A stretch of 64,000 nucleotides of DNA from positions 124,001 through 188,000 of the forward strand of contig NZ_ATZA01000003.1 of the NCBI RefSeq assembly GCF_000427965.1. The letters run 5' to 3'. The notes under the pieces are model-generated. The model saw only the letters and a program-made list of their open reading frames with translations, made no database searches and was not told where the DNA came from. The first letter of the stretch is position 1. Every line of letters begins with the position of its first letter. Shown piece by piece: positions 52,854 to 62,340 of the stretch. Made by a program: the position numbers and the translations under genes. Source of the DNA: Olivibacter sitiensis DSM 17696. GTDB taxonomy: Bacteria; Bacteroidota; Bacteroidia; Sphingobacteriales; Sphingobacteriaceae.

Positions 52854-54041
52854 CTATTCTTTCCCCACGATCAAGGTGATGGCATCTCCTGACGATACGA
52901 CATCAAATTCAAACCCGGCAGTCTGCAGGATATTCAACAGTGATCCTAAGGACTTATTTCGTTCGACCTTGCCAAAGAACTGGACAATAGGTACCTTTCG
53001 CCGATAGACTACGTTGATATCGTACCATCTCCCCAATTGTTCAAAGGCCTCCTGTGGAGAATGTCCGTTGAAATAGAAAAAACCCTCTTTCCATGCGGTA
53101 TACTGCGAGGTATTTACCTGTTTTACGCTAATAGCCTCCCCTTGGTAGGTAGCTTGATCGCCAGGATTGAGCAACGCGGAATCCTTATCTGCCGAGACCT
53201 TTACTCGTCCAGCAACCAGTGTGGTTCTTGTTTCTCCTTCATCGGCATATGCGGAAATGTTGAATTGGGTACCGAGAACCTCGACTTGCTGTCCTCGACT
53301 GATAACCTTAAAAGGCCGGCGCTCCCCTTTCTGCTTAACAATTTGGAAAAAGGCTTCGCCAGATAGCTCCACCACCCGATCCTTGCCTTTGAACCTGCTG
53401 GGATATTTGAGTTGCGAAGCAGCATTGAGCCATATCTTAGAACCGTCTGAAAGGGTAATCTGGTATTGTCCTCCACGGGGCGTCGTGAGGGTCAACATTT
53501 CCAACGGGATGGAAGTCTCACGTTCGTCCAACCGCAATACTGACATAGCGCCATCTTGATAGGTGATACTGCCATCATTGATAACTATTCCGGATTGCTC
53601 CATGCTCAGGTTGATAGTGCGTCCGTCGGCAAGTGTGAGCGTAGCTCGATTGCCTCCCGGAGCGATGTCATTTGATTGCAGATCTACGGCTTTGGATTCT
53701 AAACTTAGGTATTCTCCAAAGTGAAGCCAGGTAATGGTGGTAGCCAGAATCAATAGGATAGCCGCTGCATAGGGCAGCCAACGCGATATCGGCCAAGGTC
53801 TAGCAGATCTGGTTTCTTGCAGCACAGTATTATCCATCCGCCCCATAATACTTAACAGGCGATCGTTGTCCATGTTTTCGGGTACTGGTTGGTTAAATTG
53901 TTCTCGAATGAGGTTTCTTAGTAAATCAGAATACTCGTCATCGCCAAAATGATCCAACAACTCATCCAGTTCCGACTTGCTGATAGAACATTCTAGGTAT
54001 TTCCTGAACAATTCATTGATATATGCGTCGTTGTTGCTCAA
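52854..54041 (-). CDS. FecR-family anti-sigma factor
   Basis: 395 residues. A cytoplasmic N-terminus (about 1-85) for sigma binding is followed by one membrane helix (WLPYAAAILLILATTITWL, about 88-106). The periplasmic FecR domain has LTLTTPRGGQYQITLSDGSK and IWLNAASQLKYPSRFKGKDR, and the C-terminal DUF4974-like part ends in LNILQTAGFEFDVVSSGDAI. It receives the signal from the STN domain of the SusC transporter and releases the sigma factor encoded about 100 bp upstream. Confidence 0.93.
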   Translation of the reverse strand: MSNNDAYINELFRKYLECSISKSELDELLDHFGDDEYSDLLRNLIREQFNQPVPENMDNDRLLSIMGRMDNTVLQETRSARPWPISRWLPYAAAILLILATTITWLHFGEYLSLESKAVDLQSNDIAPGGNRATLTLADGRTINLSMEQSGIVINDGSITYQDGAMSVLRLDERETSIPLEMLTLTTPRGGQYQITLSDGSKIWLNAASQLKYPSRFKGKDRVVELSGEAFFQIVKQKGERRPFKVISRGQQVEVLGTQFNISAYADEGETRTTLVAGRVKVSADKDSALLNPGDQATYQGEAISVKQVNTSQYTAWKEGFFYFNGHSPQEAFEQLGRWYDINVVYRRKVPIVQFFGKVERNKSLGSLLNILQTAGFEFDVVSSGDAITLIVGKE

Positions 54042-54138
54042 AATTTCAGAAGTTTACAGGCAATACAATCCGTAGGAAAAAATTAGTGACAAGCAAATCA
54101 AAAAAAATCAGAAACAACTGATTTTCAAAAAGATAAAA

Positions 54139-54729
54139 TCAAATTGACTGAACAACAAGCAGCGCCAATAGAAGTTCGGGGTGGTTTAGCAATTGTTCAC
54201 GGAGAAAGCTACTGGCCCGTTTGATGTGGGTATTTATGGTATTGGGAGAAATGTGCAGCTGTTCGCTGATCTCGGCATAGCTATAGCCCTCAATTTTGGC
54301 CATACGAAATACTTGTCGCTGTTTTTCTGGCAATAGGGACAGCAAGGAATGAAGCAACTCCAGGTGTTCCTTTTGGAAGATGTATTCCTCTACCTGGTTT
54401 ACAGCCTGCTGTAAGGCCAGTTGCAAGCCCAGCCTTGTCTTTTCATCTTTACCAGCCTTCCGGAATAGGTTGTAAGCATTATTGGTAGCAATGGTAAACA
54501 GATATGCCTTAAAAGACTTATGCTCGTCCAGCTGCGCCCTGCTTTCCCAAACCTTGATAAAAGTATCTTGTGCAATATCCTGCGCGAGCCCTTCGTCATG
54601 GAACAAGTTCAGTAAATGGCCAACGATAAGCCTTTTATAACGATGGTATAACTGCTCGAATGCCTTGTGGCTCCCATTTCGCAATCCAACCAGGAGCGTA
54701 TCTTCATCAATGGCTTTTTTTAGTATCAT
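54139..54729 (-). CDS. ECF RNA polymerase sigma factor (SusC/FecR partner)
   Basis: 196 residues from the ATG giving MILKKAIDEDTLLVGLRNGS. Region 2 reads FEQLYHRYKRLIVGHLLNLF then AQDIAQDTFIKVWE. Region 4 reads LPEKQRQVFRMAKIEGYSYA then EISEQLHISPNTINTHIKRA. The hydrophobic C-terminus (LLLALLVVQSI) is common in Bacteroidota ECF factors. It directs transcription of the SusC-SusD-GH88 genes when the FecR protein is triggered. A longer start would add 27 residues and is not preferred. Confidence 0.92.
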   Translation of the reverse strand: MILKKAIDEDTLLVGLRNGSHKAFEQLYHRYKRLIVGHLLNLFHDEGLAQDIAQDTFIKVWESRAQLDEHKSFKAYLFTIATNNAYNLFRKAGKDEKTRLGLQLALQQAVNQVEEYIFQKEHLELLHSLLSLLPEKQRQVFRMAKIEGYSYAEISEQLHISPNTINTHIKRASSFLREQLLNHPELLLALLVVQSI

Positions 54730-54992
54730 CGCTAGATTTCCATAATCAGGTATTCCGCAATTGTGCGGTATTGGTTTATCGTACTCATCGATCACATCAT
54801 GGCATGACACCTACTCGGCAGCCCATGTCAACAAGTTTCTCCAGATTGTTCCTTGATATTTCACCTAGCGACTCCACGGCTTGCCGCTCTCCATCTTCGA
54901 TTCATATTCATCGCCTTTGTTCTAGCTTTTTCCGGAAGCTTTGCAAACTTATTAGGAACTTTCTGGTTACGAGGCGAAGATAATGATTTTAT

Positions 54993-55000
54993 CAAATATA
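54993..55000 (-). promoter_or_regulatory. Possible -7 box TATATTTG for the sigma-factor gene
   Basis: A TAnnTTTG match on the minus strand about 260 bp upstream of the sigma-factor start. No good -33 partner is seen, so this is tentative. Confidence 0.3.
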
Positions 55001-55057
55001 GCCTATAATTTTTGGGTATGCCCCCTGTCCTTATTTCGTCAGGCTATCTGCTTTACG

Positions 55058-55450
55058 TTATTTCCGTCTGGCCAACAAATACAAGAGCAGCCCAACGGTC
55101 GCAAGCGCCGATTCGACTGTGATCCACTGCTGGCCGAAAGGTCCCAGTGCCCCATCTACTCCCCAGGTATATGCCCGCGCCAAAGCATAAAGCCCCCAGA
55201 ATAGGACCAGGAATAGAACGGCTTTCCGTAAATCGCTTTTGGCCAGGTACGCTAAAAGTAGTACCAGAAAAAGACCAACTGCACCGTATACGCCGCGTAT
55301 CGAGCTTAGCGCATCGGTATTGTCCAGCCTTGTCCGTACCAACTCCATCACCTGCTGCGGACTAAGCCAGGCCATCAACGACACCGCCAATAAACACAGT
55401 AAAGAGAAGCCTACATAGGCATAAGAAAGAATTCTAAGCAATTTATTCAT
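55058..55450 (-). CDS. Small membrane protein, DUF4345-like
   Basis: 130 residues with four hydrophobic helices, including YAYVGFSLLCLLAVSLMAWL and AVGLFLVLLLAYLAKSDL, and the GVYGAVGLF block that recalls DUF4345. Residues RGVYGAVGLFL and AYTWGVDGALGPFGQQW are conserved-looking loops. No enzymatic site is visible and the function of the family is unknown. It is divergent from the serine hydrolase gene, sharing about 290 bp of upstream DNA. Confidence 0.7.
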   Translation of the reverse strand: MNKLLRILSYAYVGFSLLCLLAVSLMAWLSPQQVMELVRTRLDNTDALSSIRGVYGAVGLFLVLLLAYLAKSDLRKAVLFLVLFWGLYALARAYTWGVDGALGPFGQQWITVESALATVGLLLYLLARRK

Positions 55451-55764
55451 TGGATAACAAAAATTTCAATTAGCATCTTTTGCAAAGATGGAACATCGGA
55501 GTTATTTGCAATAACTTTATCGACAAAGGTTATAAAAGACTAGACAAACCGTTTATATGGGAGGCCAAACAGTGAATTTTGCGTTGGCGACAATATTGCA
55601 ATCTGGTACAGAGTGGAAACAGCGCCGCAAACATACAAAAGTCTCTCAAAGCTATATCTCGCATCAAAAGCTTTTTATTGGAACATGACATTTTTTAGTT
55701 CGGTTGGATAACAAGGAACTAAAATAAAAAGGGACGTATGTACTTTGACAAAAAAACAACGACA

Positions 55765-57657
55765 ATGAACAAACGTATAACATCAATTTTAACCCTATTT
55801 TTCATGGTATTATTATGCAACATGGTCAAAGCTCAAGTGCAGCATGATGATTCTCTAACACCTGCAATCGACCAATTGCTCAAAAAAATCGACACAGTTC
55901 TGCAAAAAGAACGCATGCCTGGATTGATGATTTCCATCGTAAACAAGGACAGCATCTTGTTTTCGGGTGGATTGGGATATGCCGATCTGGAACAAAAAAA
56001 ACCTGTTGACGGCACAACCCAATTTCATTTAGCATCCGTCACAAAATTTTTCGTGGCCATGGGCATCCAAAAATTAATAGCAGAAGGTAAATTAAACCTC
56101 AATGACCGATTGCAGGCAATTGCACCCGAAATTCCATATACCAACAAATGGGAGTCTACGCATCCTATAAGGCTCGTACATATCTTGGAACACACGGCAG
56201 GCTTCGAAGATATCTCGTTGAATAAGATGGTCAATATGACAGGAAAGCCCTTAACCGGAATTGAAGCGGTACAAGCCATAGAAAACTCGCTTAATTCCCG
56301 CTGGAAACCCGGCAAGATGATGTCATACTCCAATCCCGGATATAATGTTTTAGGACACATTATAGAGCAAGTTTCCGGCATCCCTTGGGATGCGTATATC
56401 CAACAGACGCTGTTTAAACCCTTAGCGATGAATAGCACCCTATTTGATCTAAGTGGCGAAAGTCGGCAAACCTATGCTAAAGGGTATGATTTTAGGAATG
56501 GAAGCTATACATTATTACCGCTTTATATGCCAAGTAGCAACGGAGCCTCAAGCGCGCTGGTATCAAATGCATCTGATATGGCTAAATTTATGCATTACCT
56601 CCTAAATGCTGACAAAAACAGCAACGTTGATTTACTTAATGGAAATGATATTTTAGAGATGGAAAAAGTCCACAGCACATTAGCTAGCCAGAACGGATTA
56701 CAGACGGGATATGCACTGGGCAACGATCTGTTTCCAAACAACAAAAAAGTAACATTTAGAGGCCATAATGGCAAAGGTGAGGGCTTTGGCTCCTGGATAT
56801 TTTTTAACAGGGAGGCTGGTTTGGCATATGCCATTTCCACCAATTGCAATACAAACCTATGGCCAGTATCCCAAGTTATTGAAGGTTTTCTAACGAAAAA
56901 TAGGGAAGCGCCCAAAATGCGCACTGTAAAAATAGATAAGTCGAAAATAGAACCCATGCTGGGATATTACCAATTCATGAATCCCAAGAATGAGCGATGG
57001 GAGTTTCACAGGAGAATATTCGGGGGGATTAAACTTTTGTCCATTGACGAGGACAAGCTTATTGTCGATAGAGGAAACGGACAAATAGATTCCTTAATGC
57101 ATATGGAAAATGGCATATTTAGATTGAAAGGAGATATAATTCCTTCATGTGTTATTGGGCATGACAATGAGGGGCACCCCTTCTTTCAGGGTTATGGCAA
57201 TAGTTTTTACAGTAAAACAATTTATCTACCAATTCTATTACAAAAGATCCCTATTTACCTCGGGTTGATTGCTGCCCTACTGTCTATCATCTACGCGATT
57301 TTCGGGATACCCTTAGCCTTATTTAAAAAAATAAAAATAGCAGACCTTTGCTTAGTACTTTTACCCTCCCTAGGCATTGTCTGTTTTCTGGCTTCCTATC
57401 GCCTATTGGGGGTGACTGATGCGGTCCACAAGGAACTGTTTACTTCCGTAAATGCCACAAGTATCTCCATTTTCGCAGGCATGCTTTTTTTCGGAGTGAG
57501 CGTTATAATCGCAGCGTATTTATTGTATAGACGCTGGCCGCAAATAAATAAAAAATGGGTCAAGTTTCCGTTGGTTTTTAACATCCTATTTTTGCTTTAT
57601 CTGGTCGTGATACTGTCTATACATGGATGGATTGGGGTGCCTATCTGGAGCATGTAA
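55765..57657 (+). CDS. Serine hydrolase, beta-lactamase/PBP class C type, with C-terminal membrane domain
   Basis: 630 residues from the ATG giving MNKRITSILTLFFMVLLCNM, a signal peptide ending near VKAQ. The S-x-x-K motif is SVTK (Ser91-Lys94), the Y-x-N motif is YSN (188-190) and a HxG-like GHNGKGEGFG follows near 338. The N-terminal hydrolase domain (about 30-360) is joined by a beta-rich linker to four or five C-terminal helices (about 490-625). Such proteins hydrolyse peptides or esters at the envelope; no specific substrate is known. An AraC regulator follows within about 50 bp and may control it. Confidence 0.82.
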   Translation: MNKRITSILTLFFMVLLCNMVKAQVQHDDSLTPAIDQLLKKIDTVLQKERMPGLMISIVNKDSILFSGGLGYADLEQKKPVDGTTQFHLASVTKFFVAMGIQKLIAEGKLNLNDRLQAIAPEIPYTNKWESTHPIRLVHILEHTAGFEDISLNKMVNMTGKPLTGIEAVQAIENSLNSRWKPGKMMSYSNPGYNVLGHIIEQVSGIPWDAYIQQTLFKPLAMNSTLFDLSGESRQTYAKGYDFRNGSYTLLPLYMPSSNGASSALVSNASDMAKFMHYLLNADKNSNVDLLNGNDILEMEKVHSTLASQNGLQTGYALGNDLFPNNKKVTFRGHNGKGEGFGSWIFFNREAGLAYAISTNCNTNLWPVSQVIEGFLTKNREAPKMRTVKIDKSKIEPMLGYYQFMNPKNERWEFHRRIFGGIKLLSIDEDKLIVDRGNGQIDSLMHMENGIFRLKGDIIPSCVIGHDNEGHPFFQGYGNSFYSKTIYLPILLQKIPIYLGLIAALLSIIYAIFGIPLALFKKIKIADLCLVLLPSLGIVCFLASYRLLGVTDAVHKELFTSVNATSISIFAGMLFFGVSVIIAAYLLYRRWPQINKKWVKFPLVFNILFLLYLVVILSIHGWIGVPIWSM

Positions 57658-57709
57658 ATTAGGAGTTTTGAGCAAATACAGTAAATTTGGAAACAGCGCA
57701 AATTATCTG

Positions 57710-58822
57710 ATGTCCGACATAAATATATTAGCTATTTTTTATGCATTTTCTGGAGGAGCGTTATGGCTGCTTGGATCGCTATCTTTCCTCGGTGTCAATC
57801 GGGTAAATGCCAGAGCCGACAAATGGCTTGGGGTATTCTATTGTATCCTTGCCTGCACGTTTACCCAACTTTTTCTGGAAGGATTTGGGATTGGAGGAAG
57901 TTTCCTTATCCATCTACTTGAACTGCCAAGATGGGCTATGCTCCCATGCCTATATATGGCGGTAAACTATTACGTATCGCCTTCTTTACCCAAAAAGGAT
58001 TGGCTTCTCCATTTCGTGCCTTTCCTGCTTTTCCTTCTATTTTCCCTGGTCTACTTAATGCCAAATCTCTTTCATAAGGAAAACCATCTACCCGAATTAC
58101 CTCCGTGGATAGGGTTTATCGTCCGGTATTTTTTCTTTGGCCAGATGGTTTATTATTGGATCGCTTGTTTCGCTCTGCTCCGTCGTCACCAAAAGAACTT
58201 AAAAATGGTGGCTTCGTTTACAGAAAAAATAGATCTGGAATGGCTAAGATATCTATTGATTTCCGTGTTATTCTTGATTTTCATCCGTATACTAAGTATA
58301 TCCAACATTCACGTAACTTATTATTCCCCTATCCTCTACTTTTTGGGGATAATCCTTTTGGCCTATTCAACGCTAACTCAAAAATCAATTTATGCTATCG
58401 AAACTTATCAGCCAGCGGAAAACGACGAAATAGCACCCAAAAAGACACTCAATGAACGCCTTAGCACTGAACAGGTCGACGAACTCAAATATACGGTGCT
58501 GCGGAAAACAGTCGACGAAAAACTGTATCTCGACCCAAGCCTCACACTTTCGGTACTTTCAGATAAGATAGGTATCAGCACACATGAACTATCCTACGTC
58601 CTTAATAATGGATTGGGTAAGAACTTTTATCAGTTTATCAATGAGTTGCGTACCGAGGAAGCAAAATTACTGCTATTATCGGAAGACACCAAGCATTTAG
58701 ATATGTTCGGTGTGGCTATCAGGGCGGGCTTCAACTCCAAAACCACATTTTATACCACCTTTAAAAAGGCAACTAAGCTCACTCCTAAAGAATATATTAA
58801 GGCAAATTCAGAGGCTACTTGA
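57710..58822 (+). CDS. Membrane-anchored AraC-family regulator
   Basis: 370 residues. The first half holds seven or so membrane helices (LAIFYAFSGGALWLLGSLSF onward). The C-terminal third is an AraC-type double helix-turn-helix: LSVLSDKIGISTHELSYVLN, FYQFINELRTEEAKLLLL, then RAGFNSKTTFYTTFKKATKL. Signals are probably sensed in or at the membrane. Such regulators are common in Bacteroidota next to hydrolase genes. It follows the serine hydrolase by 52 bp on the same strand, and a small secreted protein gene follows it. Confidence 0.88.
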   Translation: MSDINILAIFYAFSGGALWLLGSLSFLGVNRVNARADKWLGVFYCILACTFTQLFLEGFGIGGSFLIHLLELPRWAMLPCLYMAVNYYVSPSLPKKDWLLHFVPFLLFLLFSLVYLMPNLFHKENHLPELPPWIGFIVRYFFFGQMVYYWIACFALLRRHQKNLKMVASFTEKIDLEWLRYLLISVLFLIFIRILSISNIHVTYYSPILYFLGIILLAYSTLTQKSIYAIETYQPAENDEIAPKKTLNERLSTEQVDELKYTVLRKTVDEKLYLDPSLTLSVLSDKIGISTHELSYVLNNGLGKNFYQFINELRTEEAKLLLLSEDTKHLDMFGVAIRAGFNSKTTFYTTFKKATKLTPKEYIKANSEAT

Positions 58823-58900
58823 CCTCAATTTTGTGCATTTGCATCCATTCGAACTTCTTCTAATTTCTGGAGTTTATCATTGCATCAAAAAAAGATAGTT

Positions 58901-59590
58901 ATGAAAACAATGAACTCATTCAAGTCTGCAATCGCCACCGAAATCGGGATGGCCATCGGCAGCATCTTATTGGTAAACACGCTTCTTTCAACGAACTGTT
59001 TTGCAGAAGCACCCGCTCATGCAGGTATTATTACACGAGGAGATAGCCAGCAATCCGAAACAGTACCTCTGGAAAAGTTCACAGGATATTACCAGCTTCC
59101 CGATAAAGCATCTTTTATTCAATTTGAGCTAAAAGACAACATCCTTTTGGCCCAATGGGACAACAAAGAATATCCGCTTATTCAGATCAGTGAAACAAAC
59201 TTCGAATCAAAAGAAGAAGGTTACAAAGTCGAATTCCTGAAAGACAGTTCCGGACAGTTTGCCTACGCTAAGATACTGGGAAGAATCACAACGGTAAAAG
59301 TAGGATTTGATCCCAAAACAATCCAACAGCTATCGCTAGCACAACTTAAACGACTTGAAGGAACATATATCTTCAAGGATGACAATAGCTTTAAGATCAA
59401 TATCCAGTCTTCGGCAAACGGATTGACATTAAAACAGCTATGGGACAATAAAGAGATAACCTTTACGCCCAGATCGGAAACTTTTTTCCTGAACGAGGAT
59501 GGTACTTTCCCGCTGACATTCTTATTGAGCGATGGAGAAGCCGTGCAGGTCACCTGTTTTGAGGACGATGTATGGCTAAGAGCAAAATAG
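58901..59590 (+). CDS. Secreted protein with two beta-barrel-like repeats (DUF3471-like)
   Basis: 229 residues with an N-terminal signal-like stretch (about 10-35: TEIGMAIGSILLVNTLLS then FAEAP). Two internal repeats follow, starting LEKFTGYYQLPDKASFIQFE and LKRLEGTYIFKDDNSFKINI. Each is about 75 residues and rich in beta strands, with similar layouts (a G-Y-F/Y block, then LTLKQLWDNKE or LAQWDNKE). This resembles lipocalin-like DUF3471 domains that occur C-terminal to serine hydrolases. It may cooperate with the upstream hydrolase. Confidence 0.7.
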   Translation: MKTMNSFKSAIATEIGMAIGSILLVNTLLSTNCFAEAPAHAGIITRGDSQQSETVPLEKFTGYYQLPDKASFIQFELKDNILLAQWDNKEYPLIQISETNFESKEEGYKVEFLKDSSGQFAYAKILGRITTVKVGFDPKTIQQLSLAQLKRLEGTYIFKDDNSFKINIQSSANGLTLKQLWDNKEITFTPRSETFFLNEDGTFPLTFLLSDGEAVQVTCFEDDVWLRAK

Positions 59591-59948
59591 GCCGTTAGGA
59601 TACCAATGCTCAAGGCAAAGAGATCATCGCCATGACATATAATGTGGTAACAAAATGCCTCATTTTTAGATTGCCAGAAATAGATTAATTGCCCATAAAG
59701 CTCCGAAAACACAAACATAAATTCAATACCCATCTTTGGGTATTTTTTATTTTTGTACACCATGTATACCACCACTCTTTCTGAAACCATAAACAGAGCT
59801 TTTTCTACACAACGAGCCTGTTATAAACATTCTGTAACCATTAGCATTTCTATTTTTATCCTGCCATAAAAGGGCTGAAAACTAAATTAATTAGTATGGT
59901 TTGCGCAAATTTGCTCATATTTGCAAAAATTGATCTTACTGGCCAAGG
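59591..59948. other. Intergenic region with terminator
   Basis: About 360 bp between the secreted protein gene and the methyltransferase relic. Apart from the terminator at 59725-59750 it holds nothing I can name; it is AT-rich near the methyltransferase start. Confidence 0.4.
59725..59750 (+). terminator. Rho-independent terminator
   Basis: AATACCC (59725-59731) pairs with GGGTATT (59738-59744), followed by a T run. It closes the hydrolase-AraC-secreted protein unit. Confidence 0.6.
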
Positions 59949-60857
59949 ATGGAAACAGCACGTATGGAACTAAAATATTCGGATATTAGAAAGCATTTGC
60001 ACGTAGAGAAACTCAATGGCACGGCAGAAGATGTCGCCTCCCTAACGCACTATTTGCAAAACAGTTTTCACAAAGAGGCGGAGACTTACTACCAGAGGGC
60101 AAGTGATTTCTATAATGAGTTGCAACTAAAGGTGCCAGAGCTGGAGCAGATCTCTTTGCAACAACTACTCCCACTGCGGTGGGATGTACCGTTTCCCAGA
60201 CCAAACGATTATCGTTTTACCTTCATAGACCTATTTGCTGGGATTGGAGGATTTAGGCTTGCGTTTCAAAACCTGGGAGGCAAATGTGTTTTTACCAGCG
60301 AGTGGGACGAACAGGCCAAACGTACCTATGATGCCAATTTTGGCGAAGTGCCTTTCGGAGACATTACCAAGGAATCTACCAAAAGCTTCATTCCTCATCA
60401 GTTTGATGTGCTGTGTGCTGGCTTTCCTTGCCAAGCTTTTTCCATAGCGGGCAAGCGGGGCGGTTTTGAGGACACACGGGGCACGCTGTTCTTCGATGTA
60501 GCAGAAATCATCAGGAGGCATAGGCCACGTGCTTTCTTTCTTGAAAACGTAAAAGGCCTGCGCAACCACGATAAGGGAAAGACACTGGCCACTATACTGA
60601 ACGTCTTACGCAACGAACTGGGTTATTACGTTCCGGAACCGCAAATCATCAATGCAAAAAACTTTGGCGTGCCGCAAAACAGGGAACGCATATTTATCGT
60701 GGGGTTTTCACAAGGATGAGGGGATAGAGCACTTTGACTATCCCGAGCCGACTGGCAGGCCTATAAACAGTTTGGAAACTCGGTGGCCGTACCAGCCATA
60801 CAGGCAACGGCAGAGAAAGTACTTGAAAAAATAGGACTTGTTGAGCCTTTTGCTTGA
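59949..60857 (+). pseudogene. C5-cytosine DNA methyltransferase, frameshifted and lacking its target-recognition region
   Basis: The first 256 codons contain a 90-residue leader and motifs I (FIDLFAGIGGFRLAF), IV (CAGFPCQAFSIAGKRGGFED, catalytic Cys), VI (FFLENVKGL) and VIII (PQNRERIF). The frame then breaks: a shifted frame gives HKDEGIEHFDYPEPTG, and a third frame gives motif X as QAYKQFGNSVAVPAIQATAE and ends with a stop at 60855-60857. Between DYPEPTG and QAYKQFGN the roughly 100 residues of the variable target-recognition region are missing. Two lesions make an inactive gene. It is paired with an HpaII-like endonuclease relic downstream. Confidence 0.88.
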
Positions 60858-60969
60858 ATATAGCGGCCTTATCAATCCTGCTAGCACAAAATTCGGCTAT
60901 GGAACAGCATATGAATTGAATGGCAAATCATATATTAAGCTCAATGTTCAAATATGCTGCTAGTATAAT

Positions 60970-61128
60970 ATGTCATTATCAGGAAATAAAGGCGAATGGA
61001 GCGAGTTATATACCTTGTTCAAGCTATTGGCCGATGGCAAGCTCTTTGCCGGGGATGCCGATCCGCCCGCTGTCTTTGCATTCTTTCAATTGCATGAAGA
61101 TGCTAAAAATAAATTTTTGTGCCCCTGA
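60970..61128 (+). pseudogene. N-terminal relic of an HpaII-like restriction endonuclease
   Basis: A 52-codon frame starts MSLSGNKGEWSELYTLFKLL and continues ADGKLFAGDAD, which matches my recollection of the start of HpaII-family endonucleases (GNKGEWSE-type block). After about 31 residues it joins unrelated sequence (PPAVFAFFQLHEDAKNK) and stops, so over nine tenths of the normal roughly 350 residues is gone. It lies just after the methyltransferase relic in the order expected of a type II restriction-modification operon. The identification rests on a short stretch. Confidence 0.6.
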
Positions 61129-61187
61129 CATAGGGCTGTCACTTTACCATCTTACTTTCGTTATATCAGTAACTAAAAACAAGTAAG

Positions 61188-61610
61188 ATGGAAAGGAAAC
61201 ATGTTTTAAGAGGCTTGGCAACGGTTAACTTTTATGCAACTGACCACGCAGGAGCAAAAAAATGGTATAGCGAATTTTTGGGCATTGAACCCTACTTCAA
61301 TGTGCCGGGTTATACCGAGTTTCGTATTGGCGACTATCAACACGAATTAGGAATAATTGATAGCAGTTATGCTCCAGAGGGTTATTCTACAAAACCCTCT
61401 GGAGCTATCGCATATTGGCACGTTGACGATTTAAAAGGGACACTTGACAAGCTTATTCTGATGGGAGCAACAGAATATCAACCTATCACGGACCATAGTC
61501 AGGGAAAAGGGACTTTTGTAACGGCATCTGTAATTGACCCTTTTGGCAATATACTTGGCATCATGACTAATGTCCATTACCTCGAAATTTTAAACCAAAA
61601 GAAAGCATAA
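61188..61610 (+). CDS. VOC/glyoxalase-like protein
   Basis: 140 residues with the beta-alpha-beta-beta-beta pattern of the vicinal-oxygen-chelate fold: TVNFYATDHAGAKKWYSEFL at the start, a HELGIIDSSY strand, YWHVDDLKG and a final VIDPFGNILGIMT. Metal-ligand-like residues are His in HELG and Glu near the second half. Most such proteins are metal-dependent lyases, isomerases or resistance proteins; a specific role cannot be assigned. It seems intact, unlike the genes on both sides. Confidence 0.8.
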   Translation: MERKHVLRGLATVNFYATDHAGAKKWYSEFLGIEPYFNVPGYTEFRIGDYQHELGIIDSSYAPEGYSTKPSGAIAYWHVDDLKGTLDKLILMGATEYQPITDHSQGKGTFVTASVIDPFGNILGIMTNVHYLEILNQKKA

Positions 61611-61616
61611 CGTATT

Positions 61617-61991
61617 ATGGAAACGAAAGATGGAAAACAAGCTGTCTATGCCATATCGAGAGCGGAGTGGCGAAAATGGTTAGAACAAAACAGCCAAACG
61701 GAAAGATCCGTTTGGTTAATTCTGTACCACAAAAAAAGCAAGGTACAAAGTGTCAATCTCAACGATGCTACGGAAGAAGCGCTTTGTTTTGGATGGATAG
61801 ACAGCTTGTGTAAAAAAAGAGACGCCGAAAGTTTCTACTTAACCTTTACGCCTCGCAATCCAAAGAAAAGCAAATGGAGCAAACCCAACATAGCCCGAGC
61901 AGAAAGAATGATAGAGCATGGTCTAATGACCCAACAAGGGCAACTTCTTATAGACATCGCAAAAGAGGCAGGACGGTGGGAAACCTTATGA
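61617..61991 (+). CDS. YdeI/OmpD-associated-like protein, C-terminally truncated
   Basis: 124 residues. The N-terminal block EWRKWLEQNSQTERSVWLIL and CFGWIDSLCKKRD, then FTPRNPKKSKWSKPNIARAE, match the YdeI group (bacteriocin-protection-like proteins of about 190 residues). The frame stops at GRWETL, just where the conserved C-terminal third should begin. No continuation was found nearby, so a deletion has probably removed it and joined the next relic. It starts six bases after the VOC gene. Likely non-functional or altered. Confidence 0.7.
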   Translation: METKDGKQAVYAISRAEWRKWLEQNSQTERSVWLILYHKKSKVQSVNLNDATEEALCFGWIDSLCKKRDAESFYLTFTPRNPKKSKWSKPNIARAERMIEHGLMTQQGQLLIDIAKEAGRWETL

Positions 61992-62007
61992 CGAAAAAAG
62001 AAGCGCA

Positions 62008-62318
62008 ATGATCTACAAAACATCTGAGACTGAAAGGTTAGTCATACAACCCATTACAAAAAATGATTCAGAATTCATTTTTCAACTTTTTAATACACCT
62101 AATTGGCTCAACTTTATAGGCAATAGAAACATTAAATCAGTTGAAGATGCTGAACAATATATTGAAAGTAAGATGATTCCGCAACTTAAGAGATTGGGAT
62201 ATTCAAATTATACGCTGATAAGGAAAGAGGGAAGGAAAAACTTGGATTAAAATTTGTCGGAACAATAATGCTCCCAAATGGGAATGAAGAGCTACTTCAG
62301 TATAGAATTAATAAATAA
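62008..62318 (+). pseudogene. RimJ/RimL-type GNAT acetyltransferase with internal deletion and frameshift
   Basis: The first 75 codons read TSETERLVIQPITKNDSEFIF and YIESKMIPQLKRLGYSNYTLI, the N-terminal part of a RimJ/RimL-like acetyltransferase. A shift of frame near 62230 then gives GKEKLGLKFVGTIMLPNGNE and ELLQYRINK, the C-terminal end. The acetyl-CoA-binding middle (about 80-90 residues) is absent. The gene therefore lost its core by deletion with a frame change and cannot be active. Confidence 0.8.
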
Positions 62319-62340
62319 AAACTGCGTGCCACAAGACCTT

